From CBDFKF01 sp965248765 (GTDB lineage Bacteria > Pseudomonadota > Alphaproteobacteria > VGEJ01), in NCBI GenBank assembly GCA_965248765.1, contig CBDFKF010000001.1, forward strand, positions 143,591 to 207,590: DNA of 64,000 nucleotides, read 5' to 3'. The notes under the pieces were generated by a model. The model was not told where the DNA came from, ran no database searches, and was given only the letters and a program-made list of their open reading frames with translations. The position numbers and the translations under genes are program-made. This document shows, piece after piece, positions 15,938 to 23,769 of the stretch (position 1 is the first letter of the stretch; every line of letters begins with the position of its first letter).

Positions 15938-18839
15938 ACGGCGGATGACGTGGCGCTGCTGAGCGTCTCGGTTCTCGGGCGCGGCATCCAGCGCCGGTCC
16001 GACGTGTTGCCGGTTGTGTCCTACGTCCGCGTGCTGTAGACGCTCGGCCGCTGCCCAGTCGGCTCCTCCCGGGCCAGACGCACGCGGTACTCCACTGCTC
16101 CTCGAGGCCGGGCAGCGGGCCAGTGCTCACGGGGTCGACGAACTCCGGGATTATGGCCTCCACCAGCCGCCGCCAGGCGGCGGCGCGGCCGGTGTCCATA
16201 TACAGCGTCCGCAGGCCCTGCATCACGTTGATTGTGCAATCTCTCCAGCCGCGGTCACGGGCGAGGTACCAGGCGGCGAGCAGGTTGTCCTCCTCAACAG
16301 CGACGACCGATAGGAGGTCGCGATTACCTTTCTGGTACTGCTCGCTGTAGTAGTTGCCGAGTGCTCCCATCGCTACTACGAAGGCGCGGCGGGCGCGGTC
16401 GGCGTCGCCGGTCCCAGGCGGGTAATGCCGCTCAAACAGGTTGCGGAAGTACCAGGGCAAAGCCGGGTGGATGGCGTAGTAGCCGCCGCTGCGAGCATTC
16501 AAAAGGCCGATTTCGGCGGCACGGTCGAGCAGGGCGATGCCCTGCTCCCTCGTCAGCCCGCGCACCGCCTTAAGGCACCAGTCCTTGTCCGGATCACCCA
16601 TCATGCGCAGCGCGTCGACGTCGACGAAGCCCTGGAACAGGTGTAGGAGCGCCAGCACCTTACGCTCGTCCTCGTCGAACGCGCGGCCGAAGCCGTAGGA
16701 CAGGGAGGCGCCGAGAGATCGAGAGCGACCCTCAGTCCCCTCGTCCTCGAACGCCGCCTCGCCGGTACGGAGGCTTTCAACGAAGGCGTCGAGCCGCTCC
16801 TTCGTGTCGACGCCGGTACGGAGCGCTTCACCGACGGCGATCAGGATGGTCAGCGGGTTGCCTTGCGTGAAGTCGAGCAACGGCGTCAGATCCGGCATGT
16901 CGGCCAAGCGCGCGCCGCGATTCTTGGCTATAGCGCTGGCGAGCTGCAGGCGCTCCTGCATCGGCATGGGTGGCACGCGCACGCGACGCGGCAGCTCCCC
17001 GAGCCACGTTTGCTCGTCGCGGCGCGAGGTGAGAAGGAACTTGGCCTTCGTCTCGCGCCCAGCATCGAGGAAGGCGCGCAGCCCCTCCTGTTCCTCGGCG
17101 CTCCATTCGGACTCGGTGCCCGCGGGGAATCCCGTGATCGGCTCGACGTTGTCCCAGATCCACGGCACCGGCACCTGTTTCAGGACCTGCAAGGCAATAT
17201 CCCGACGCTTGGTCGTATCGGTTTCGGCGTCCCACTGGATGCCGGCACCCTCTAGCGCCTGGCTGAAGACCTCTCCGATCTTGTCAAGGACGCGCGCGAG
17301 CGGCAGATGGCGCTCAAAGCTAGTGAACAGCACCGGCCCCTCGACGCCGCCAGTCAGCGCGTACCAGCGCGCGAACTCCACCGCGGTCGCCGTCTTGCCG
17401 CTGCCGGCGTAAGCATGCAGCAGCACGAAAGAATGGGTGTCGAAGGCGCGATCGAGGGCGTAGAGCGTCTCGTCGCGGCCGAAGAAGCCGACCTCCGGCG
17501 GCGCCGGCAGCGCCGCATCGAGCGCGCCGGGCCGCGCCGCCGCTCCTTCGTCCAACGTGATTCTGATCGGCGCGGCGTCCGCCTCGGGCCACAGGCGCAG
17601 CGGCGACGGCTCCCACACCACCGGCACCGACCAATCCTGCAACGCCCGCGCCTCGTAGGCGATCCGTCGTTCCGGCTGGTCGGCCAAGTTCTTGCGCGCC
17701 CACGCCACCGCCTCTCCCAGCGTCCGCCCGCGCGCCAGCGCCCCGTACAGCTCGGCCACGAACTGCGCCGCCGTCACCACATAGACCGAGTAGCGCATAG
17801 CGACCACGCCCGCGGCGCCGGCGTCCATAACCGCCTGCGCCAGGGAGCCGTAGGCCGCGATCTCCTCGCGCGTATCCTGCGCCGTCGCAGTCTCCGGCTC
17901 TGCTGGCGCTTCGGCGAACGCCGATTGGCAGGCGTTCAGGACGAGAAGCGGAACACCCGACTCGCGCAAAAGCGCGCCAAGCTGCAAGCCATCGACGAAC
18001 TCGCTCCGCGTTTCGCTGCCGGGATCCTCGAACATCAGGAAACCGTGGGCGCCAGCCGTGCCTCCGGCGTCCAGTCTGAGGTTGCTCAACACCTTGCCAA
18101 CGTTCGCGAGATCGGCCGGATCGGCGTACGCACCATGCCCGTCGAAATGAACGACGTGGTACGGCCGTTCCTGCTCCTTCGCGAGGCGCTGCGCTGCGGC
18201 CGGCTGCTCGTATGTGGGCGGACGCAGGACATCGAGGTCGAACGCACCGCGCGCCTCGTCGCTGAGGCGCGTCACCAGCCGCCCGGCGACCGAGCGGAAT
18301 GGCACATCATCACCGCCTTTCGGCCGGCAGATGACTAGCAAGATTCGGACCTTCTCCGCCTCCTGCTTGTGCGGCAGCAAAGCGGCCATCGTGCCACGCT
18401 GGCCCCTTACGAAGGCTTGCGCTGACAGCGCGAGCGGGACTTCAAGGCGCGGATCGCGGATCAGCTCCCACGGGATCGCCGTGGCCTCGGCGATCTCCGT
18501 CGTGACCTCAATGCGCGTATCCGCGAGCCGCGGCCCGATCGCCCCCCACAGTTCACGCAGGTCGTCGGAGCCATGGAAGATGTCGCGGAACAGCTCTTCG
18601 TCGCGCTCCGCCAAAAGCACTTCGACCTGCTTTGCGATCAGCGGTGCAGGGTCGTGGTCAAACTGGAGGAAGTCCTCGAGATACCAGCGGATGCGTTCTT
18701 GATCGTGCGGCGACAGCTGAAACGCGATCTCGGTACTCCGGCTCTGTGGCTGAAGGCCGGGAATATCCTCGGCGCTGACCTCGATGCGGTAGCGGTTCTC
18801 GGCGGCGCCGGGATGCTGATTGATGCGCAGTATCGGCAT
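15846..18839 (-). CDS. CHAT protease - STAND NTPase - TPR protein (frameshifted near C-terminus)
   Basis: A 997-codon frame starting MPILRINQHP after a GGGGAGGG site. Residues about 1-420 form a CHAT (caspase-like) domain: IPWELIRDP near 122, the catalytic His236 in HFDGHG (231-236) and the catalytic Cys304 in LNACQSA. After a linker comes FFGRDETLYALDRAF (452-466) and Walker A AYAGSGKT (476-483) with a Walker B-like WIWDNVE, a STAND/NB-ARC-type ATPase to about 800. Helical repeats follow. After about residue 915 (EEQW, near base 16095) the frame loses similarity and reads Arg-rich residues to its stop, while the TPRs continue in another frame (15221-15937). Such proteins act in defence or programmed death, cleaving a target after activation. 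The downstream overlapping gene 15224-14310 may be that target. Domains are certain; the biological role is inferred. Confidence 0.85.
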   Translation of the reverse strand: MPILRINQHPGAAENRYRIEVSAEDIPGLQPQSRSTEIAFQLSPHDQERIRWYLEDFLQFDHDPAPLIAKQVEVLLAERDEELFRDIFHGSDDLRELWGAIGPRLADTRIEVTTEIAEATAIPWELIRDPRLEVPLALSAQAFVRGQRGTMAALLPHKQEAEKVRILLVICRPKGGDDVPFRSVAGRLVTRLSDEARGAFDLDVLRPPTYEQPAAAQRLAKEQERPYHVVHFDGHGAYADPADLANVGKVLSNLRLDAGGTAGAHGFLMFEDPGSETRSEFVDGLQLGALLRESGVPLLVLNACQSAFAEAPAEPETATAQDTREEIAAYGSLAQAVMDAGAAGVVAMRYSVYVVTAAQFVAELYGALARGRTLGEAVAWARKNLADQPERRIAYEARALQDWSVPVVWEPSPLRLWPEADAAPIRITLDEGAAARPGALDAALPAPPEVGFFGRDETLYALDRAFDTHSFVLLHAYAGSGKTATAVEFARWYALTGGVEGPVLFTSFERHLPLARVLDKIGEVFSQALEGAGIQWDAETDTTKRRDIALQVLKQVPVPWIWDNVEPITGFPAGTESEWSAEEQEGLRAFLDAGRETKAKFLLTSRRDEQTWLGELPRRVRVPPMPMQERLQLASAIAKNRGARLADMPDLTPLLDFTQGNPLTILIAVGEALRTGVDTKERLDAFVESLRTGEAAFEDEGTEGRSRSLGASLSYGFGRAFDEDERKVLALLHLFQGFVDVDALRMMGDPDKDWCLKAVRGLTREQGIALLDRAAEIGLLNARSGGYYAIHPALPWYFRNLFERHYPPGTGDADRARRAFVVAMGALGNYYSEQYQKGNRDLLSVVAVEEDNLLAAWYLARDRGWRDCTINVMQGLRTLYMDTGRAAAWRRLVEAIIPEFVDPVSTGPLPGLEEQWSTACVWPGRSRLGSGRASTARGRRTQPATRRTGAGCRAREPRRSAAPRHPPFVCSLARTRGHPTGTGGPGLRRHLPRIPRP

Positions 18840-19179
18840 ACGACCACCCTCCCCGCCGCGAACGGCTGATTTCTCGTCAACCTCGTGGCCCAATAATAGT
18901 GAGAAAATGGTGCGACCACGAGCATAGGTTGCGACTACTAGCTAGGCGCCATCTCCAGCTGCGTATTCTCGCACCGCTCGATCTCCGCTCGCCAATCCAC
19001 AACGGCGGCCTCAAACGCGGCTTGCGGCTACTCCGACTGTCGTATCTACCGTTGAGCCGTGGCCGCTCTAACCTTCAGACCTGTCGTCAGGGCTCTTGGT
19101 CGGCAATTGTTGCGCGTCCCGGGCCATCAATGAACGTCCGCGCGCGCGAGTGACGCCGAGCCGGCATCAATCTGTCGCG
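18840..19179. other. Intergenic region upstream of CHAT gene
   Basis: About 340 bases with no supported gene. The promoter of the CHAT gene should lie here (an AATAATAG stretch sits at about 18890-18898), but no clear operator or hairpin was found. Confidence 0.5.
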
Positions 19180-19306
19180 ACGCTCGCCCTCAGGATGAGG
19201 TGGGCCAGGCATTCAAAAACCCGACCTCATGCGACGCGCCGTCTCGAACCATGAGCGCTCGTGTCATCCTTCGAGACGCACGCGATGCGTGCTCCTCAGG
19301 ATTAGG
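19180..19306. repeat. Dispersed palindromic intergenic repeat
   Basis: The segment 19264-19304 reads TCATCCTTCGAGACGCACGC then GATGCGTGCTCCTCAGGAT, with stem GCACGC/GCGTGC around a 3-base loop and outer arms ATCCTTCGAG / CTCCTCAGGAT. A partial unit (CCCTCAGGATGAGG) lies at about 19189-19202. The same kind of unit is present at 63361-63404. This is the widespread alphaproteobacterial intergenic palindrome. Confidence 0.65.
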
Positions 19307-19319
19307 AGAGAGGCGTGGC

Positions 19320-19490
19320 CAGGGGAGCGCGGTGGTGCTGCCGTCGCCGGTGACGTAGCTGGCCTTGTCGGAGCGCAGGAATAGGCAGGCGTTGGCCTTG
19401 TCCTCGGGCGTGCCAATGCGGCCCAGGGGCACCGCGCTGGCGATCGCCGCCTGGATTGTCCGCCTTGCCTCCCGCCCGCTGCCCGGCGCG
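19320..19490 (-). pseudogene. SDR dehydrogenase 3'-end remnant, degraded
   Basis: The minus strand encodes IQAAIASAVPLGRIGTPEDK followed by ANACLFLRSDKASYVTG, then a damaged end lacking the ELIVDGG block. This matches the last 60 or so residues of the SDR at 27166-27915 with many differences. The rest of the gene is absent. A second, better preserved fragment lies at 20082-20229. Confidence 0.7.
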
Positions 19491-19558
19491 GATTCCGGAG
19501 GCTGCCGCCACTACCGCCGGGCCGGCGATCGTTACGCCTTCCGCCGGCTATCCACCGA

Positions 19559-19839
19559 TCAGGGCAGCGCGCCGACGATCTGGCGGAACTCGGCATCGCC
19601 GAACGCCCTCAGCGTCGTCGTGCGGACATTGCCGCGCGAGCCCATCATGAGCGCAAAGCGCGCCGCCACTTCATTGCTTGGCACCTCGACGATGGCGACG
19701 GCATCGTAGCCGCCCATCGTCAGATAGAAGTCCTTCATCTCGCCGCCGAGCTCCTTGAGCGCCTGCCGCGCGGCGTCGAGCCGGCTCGGCGAGTCCTTGA
19801 TGGTTGCAACGCCCTGCTCGGGGTGACGAATGTGGCCAT
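19559..19839 (-). pseudogene. GYD-domain protein, frameshifted near N-terminus
   Basis: A short protein of the GYD family, normally about 97 residues. The start MATFVT at 19839 follows an AGGGAGGG site. After six codons the frame is lost: about a dozen bases are missing. The family sequence then resumes as EQGVATIKDSPSRLDAARQA, LKELGGEMKDFYLTMGGYDA, and ends AFGDAEFRQIVGALP. The total of 281 nt is not a multiple of three. GYD proteins are small stress-related or regulatory proteins of unknown biochemical role. It lies just upstream, on the same strand, of the degraded SDR remnant. It would be non-functional as read. Confidence 0.72.
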
Positions 19840-19997
19840 TGCTCCCTCCCTTTCGCTATCCGGCGGATTCACCATCGCCGGGTGGTCCAGATTAGCAGCG
19901 TTGCGCACCCGCCGTGCACGGTGACGTCGCCACCATCCGCCGCCCGATCAAAGGGGGGACGGGTGTGGGTCGACGGTGAAACGCGCCTCGTGGCGAG

Positions 19998-20056
19998 GAG
20001 GCCCTCACCTCCCGCTCGGCTTTCGCTCGCGGGTCCCTTCCTCTCCCGCCGGGCCG
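19998..20056. repeat. GC-rich intergenic palindromic element
   Basis: The sequence runs from GAGGCCCTCACCTCCCGCTC through TTTCGCTCGCGGGTCCC to CCTCTCCCGCCGGGCCGGAG, with GAGGG ends. It resembles common intergenic repeats of proteobacteria that form imperfect hairpins. Only one copy is seen here. Confidence 0.4.
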
Positions 20057-20081
20057 GAGAGGGTCAAGTTGCGGATTGGAG

Positions 20082-20229
20082 TTAGGGGAGCGCGGTGATG
20101 CCGCCGTCGACGATCAGCTCGGTGCCGGTGATGTAGCTGGCCTTGTCGGAGAGCAGGAACAGGCAGGCATTGGCCATGTCCCCGGGCGTGCCGATGCGGC
20201 CCAGGGGCACCGCGCCCGCGATCGCCGCG
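20082..20229 (-). pseudogene. SDR dehydrogenase 3'-end fragment, nearly identical to 27166-27313
   Basis: This fragment encodes AIAGAVPLGRIGTPGDMANA, CLFLLSDKASYITGTELIVD and GGITALP with its stop codon, almost identical at DNA level to the end of the SDR gene at 27166. Homology stops abruptly at about 20229. The copies lie in the same orientation 7.08 kb apart, so they form direct repeats that flank the luciferase-like gene, IS element and ABC transporter. Confidence 0.82.
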
Positions 20230-20350
20230 GGACATAGCGGGAGGACGGCGGCAGCAGGCCGGCAGAGTCCGCAAGAAGTGATATAGTCGATGTTGGCATT
20301 GTCGGGGCAAGTTGCTTGCCCCGCGCGCAGCCATCGCCCGGGAGGGAATC

Positions 20351-21478
20351 ATGAGACTCGGAATGTTCATGCAACCGGTGCACGACCCGAAGCGCGACGT
20401 CCACAGGCTGTTCATGGAGGACCTGGAGGTCGCGACCTATCTGGACGAGCTCGGCTTCGATGAGTTCTGGTGTGGCGAGCACTACGTGGTCCGCGCCGAG
20501 CCGATCCCATCACCAATGATTTTTCTCGCTCAAGTAGCGCAGCGCACGAAGAAGATGAAGCTCGGTACCGGGGTGATCTGCCTGCCGCAGGCGCATCCGG
20601 CCCGCATCGCGTCGCACATCGCCTTCCTCGATCACCTGTTGGAGGGCCGGTTCATGTTCGGCGTCGGGCCCGGCGGCATCCTCGCCGACCTCGAGATGTT
20701 CGGCGCGCCCGATCCATCTCAGCACGCGAAGATGATGCAGGAATCGCTCGACATCATCCTCGATCTTTGGTCGCAGGACGAGCCGTTCCGTCCAGTCGAG
20801 GGCGAATACTGGAACTTCAAGGTGAGCGAGAAGTTGCACTTCGATCGCCACGGCATCGGCCTGACCTTGAAGCCGTATCAAAAGCCGCACCCACCGATCA
20901 TGATGCCGGCGATGAGCCCGTCGTCGGGAACCATGAGGTTGGCCGGCGAGCGCGGCTACATCCCGGTCTCCTCGCAGCTCATCCCGACCTACAGCGTCGC
21001 CAGTCATCTGCCTACGCTACAGGAGGGGTGTGAGGCGGCGGGACGCGTGTTCGATCCTGCGAACTGGCGAGTGGGCCGCAGCGTGTTCGTCGCCGAAACC
21101 GACGCCGAGGCGGAGAAAGAGGTGCGATCGGGCGAGCGGCTCGATGCCGACTATTACTACCGGTACTGCTACGACATCATCGATTACAGCGGCATGAAGA
21201 AGATGATCATGCCCGATCCGGCGATGATCGGGACCGCCGCCGCCGACGAATACAAACGTCAGGATTACATGCGCGACAACCTCATCTACGGCAGTCCCGA
21301 CACCGTCGCCGAGAAGTTGCTCGCGTTCCGCGAGGAGGTCGGCCCGTTCGGAACCCTGATCTTAGGCGCACTCGACTTCCCCGATGTCGAGCTGCACAAG
21401 AACTCGGTCAGGCTGGTGGCCGAGGAGGTCATGCCGCGCATTCGCGCCGCGATCGGCGAGCAGGCGGCGGCGCAATAG
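20351..21478 (+). CDS. LLM class flavin-dependent oxidoreductase (luciferase-like)
   Basis: A 375-residue luciferase-like monooxygenase starting MRLGMFMQPVHDPKRD after a strong GGGAGGG site. It is closely related to the protein at 1479-2585: both have DELGFDEFW.GEHY, PMIFLAQ/PMIFIAN, KLGTGV, GVGPGG and KPYQKPHPPI in the same order. The central residues 100-240 contain the flavin-phosphate-binding barrel loops. Its own promoter is probably within 20230-20350, immediately after the truncated SDR fragment. The substrate is unknown. Presence of two close paralogues 18 kb apart suggests expansion of this oxidoreductase family in the genome. Confidence 0.88.
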   Translation: MRLGMFMQPVHDPKRDVHRLFMEDLEVATYLDELGFDEFWCGEHYVVRAEPIPSPMIFLAQVAQRTKKMKLGTGVICLPQAHPARIASHIAFLDHLLEGRFMFGVGPGGILADLEMFGAPDPSQHAKMMQESLDIILDLWSQDEPFRPVEGEYWNFKVSEKLHFDRHGIGLTLKPYQKPHPPIMMPAMSPSSGTMRLAGERGYIPVSSQLIPTYSVASHLPTLQEGCEAAGRVFDPANWRVGRSVFVAETDAEAEKEVRSGERLDADYYYRYCYDIIDYSGMKKMIMPDPAMIGTAAADEYKRQDYMRDNLIYGSPDTVAEKLLAFREEVGPFGTLILGALDFPDVELHKNSVRLVAEEVMPRIRAAIGEQAAAQ

Positions 21479-21501
21479 CGAAGAGACCTCGGTCCGGGGG
21501 A

Positions 21502-21845
21502 ATGGACGCGGCCGAGACTGTTGTGGCACGGAGACGGCTGTGTCTGATCGCGAGCCTGGTCGCGCTCGTGATGTGTTCGGGAGGCGCGCTGGCTGGTAGT
21601 GAGCCGGTGCCACCCGCAGCGACCGAGGTGGCAGCGCCGGTCGGTCACGGTAACTTCCTGAATCTGGAGGCCAGAGCCGCCTACAACCGGACGGTCGTGC
21701 TGCAGGAGCTGGCGCTGACGGATCTGGTGGCGGAGCTTGGGGCCGATCACCCCAACGTGGCTGTTCGGCTCAATGATCTGGCCGGCATCCACCACGGCTG
21801 GGGCGAGCGCGGTAGGGCCGATCTCATCCCGGATTCCCTAGATAG
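21502..21845 (+). pseudogene. Exported TPR protein, 5' part interrupted by IS element
   Basis: The first part encodes an N-terminal signal peptide or anchor (RRRLCLIASLVALVMCSGGA, about residues 10-30) and then the beginning of TPR_10/12-type repeats (LGADHPNVAVRLNDLAGIHH). The reading frame runs into unrelated sequence after about 21815 and stops at 21859. The missing remainder reappears at 23455-23697. The two halves fit together as one secreted tetratricopeptide protein interrupted by the insertion sequence. Confidence 0.72.
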
Positions 21846-23420
21846 ATTGCAATTTTACTGACCTTGGGCGCCGATTCTAATATAAGAATCAATAGCTTGT
21901 CACTACTTTGGGGGCTCGGTCATAGCGTACCCGATGGGTGAAGCAAAATTGGAGCCTTCGGGTCGATTTCGACCGGCGCCTGAAGCTGGAATTCCACGGC
22001 AGCGACATCTCATCCGATGGTGGTCTTCTTCCCTACCGCGAGCTCGACGATGCTCTCGGGCTGACCGAGCTGGGCGGAGAGGTTCTGTCGGAGACGCGGC
22101 GTGGCAAGAACACCCGACATATCCTGGTGGGACTTCTTCGGCAATCAGTGTTCGGCCGTCTTGCTGGTTATGAGGACGTGAACGATGCCCAGCGCCTGTC
22201 GCACGATCCCGTCATGCGCGCCATCGTGGACCGTAAGGGCCTGCCTCGACCAGCCAGATGGGAAGGTTCGAGACGGAATGGCTGGCGACGGATGATAACC
22301 TGGCGGCATTGACCGCCCTGTCCGGCGTTTGGATCGACCGGGTGCACGACCGCCGACCGCCGAAGATGATCATCCTCGACATGGACAGCAGCGTCAGCCC
22401 GACCCATGGCGGACAGGAAGGAACCGCCTACAACGGCCATTTCGGCTGCTCCTGTTACCATCCGCTGTTCTGCTTCAACCAGTTCGGCGATCTTGAACGG
22501 TGCGCCCTGCGTCCCGGCAACGTGCATAGCGCCCATGGCTGGCGCGAGGTGCTGGAGCCGGTCGTTGAAAGATACCGAAAACGGAAGCTGCGGCGCTACT
22601 TTCGTGCCGATGCCGCCTTCGCCTCGCTGGAGGTGTACGAGTTCCTGGAGGCTGAGGGCTTCCTGTATGCGATCCGCCTTCCTGCCAATCGAGTGCTGTG
22701 GGAATACATCGCGCACCTGCTCACGCGACCGGTTGGCCGTCCGCCTAATCATGTACGACGCTACTACGCCAGCTTCGGCTACCGGGCCAAGAGCTGGGAC
22801 AAGGCCCGCCGCGTCGTGGCCAAGGTGGAGTGGCATCCCGGCGAGCTGTTTCCCCGTGTCGGGTTCATCGTCACCAATCTCAGCCGGCCTGCCGAGCGGG
22901 TGGTGGCCTTCTACAATCGGCGCGGCACGGCGGAGCAGCACATCAAGGAGGGCAAGAACGCCATCAACTGGACACGGCTTTCCTGCCACGGCTTCCGCAA
23001 CAACGAGGTGCGCCTTCAGCTGCACGCGCTCGCCTACAACCTGGGCAACTTCCTGCGCACGCTTGCGCTGCCCGAGGCGGTGGAACATTGGTCGCTGACG
23101 ACGCTTCGGGAAAAGCTAATCAAGATCGGCGCCAAAGTCGTGCGCCACGGTCGCTATATCACGTTCCAACTCGCCGAAGTCGCAATCTCGAGAAGCCTGT
23201 TCGCAAACATCCTGTGCCTGATTGATGATCTGCGACCAGACCCCCTACCGCCATGACGGCGTTCCAGCCTGCTGCATCGAGGTCGATCGACAGGCTGGGT
23301 TGTGCGCTGTCCATGCCACGGCGCGCCCCCGGAACGTGAAATGACCATTGGGCACGGTCTCGCATCGCCCAATCAGCCCGATAAAGGCCCGATCACGACC
23401 TGCCAAGCCAGTTTGGAGGC
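21846..23420 (+). mobile_element. IS1380-family insertion sequence (ends approximate)
   Basis: A transposase-bearing segment of about 1.6 kb, the usual size of IS1380 elements, inserted within a TPR gene. Left and right limits are estimated from where TPR similarity stops and resumes; I could not identify convincing terminal inverted repeats or a target-site duplication by eye. The left non-coding part contains an AT-rich stretch, GATTCTAATATAAGAATC (21873-21890), an inverted repeat that may carry the transposase promoter. Confidence 0.65.
21938..23256 (+). pseudogene. IS1380-family DDE transposase, frameshifted
   Basis: Two overlapping frames encode one transposase. The first (21938-22312) starts MKQNWSLRVDFDRRLKLEF and contains SSDGGLLPYRELDDALGL and LGGEVLSETRRGKNTRHI. 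The second (from 22258) holds MGRFETEWLATDDN, the catalytic Asp block IILDMDSSVSPTHGGQEG, YNGHFGCSCYHPL and RADAAFASLEVYEFLE with the second Asp, then a C-terminal DDE part with GTAEQHIKEGKNAI. The switch is near 22240-22257, where several bases of the expected DRPAASTSQ region are missing. No typical slippery heptamer was seen, so this copy is probably inactive. Confidence 0.85.
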
Positions 23421-23454
23421 GGATTGGTGTTGGGGCGCCCGGAGTGTTACCGTC

Positions 23455-23697
23455 GTTGGCAACCGCGGAGAGCCATCTGGGGAATCCCGGCTCATATACC
23501 GGCAGGCTTTGCGGATCGCTGAAAAGGCCTTCGATCCGGGGCATCCGAGCGTAACGACGATCCTCCTAAACTATTCCTTGTTGCTCACAGACCTCGGGCG
23601 TAGCGTGGAGGCACGAGAGCTGAAGAAACGCGCAGACGAGTGGCACACCGTTGAAGTAAGCGACGATGGTTTGGAGGTGCCGATTTCCTACCACTGA
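23455..23697 (+). pseudogene. Exported TPR protein, 3' part after IS element
   Basis: The frame encodes SRLIYRQALRIAEKAFDPGH, PSVTTILLNYSLLLTDLGRS and VEARELKKRADEW, which are typical TPR_10/12 repeats and the end of a protein. It lacks its own start and completes the 5' part at 21502. An IS1380-type element lies between the halves. Confidence 0.7.
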
Positions 23698-23769
23698 AAG
23701 TATCTGAAAGACCGTTTGGTAATTGTCTCGACCACAATGTGTCCACTGAAGAAACCCAGGGAGGGCGTG

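Noticed and set aside
19320..20229. Attachment sites of an integrative element at the SDR fragments
   Set aside because: No integrase, excisionase or tRNA target is present; only direct repeats of a gene end are seen, so it is kept as an observation rather than as an att site.
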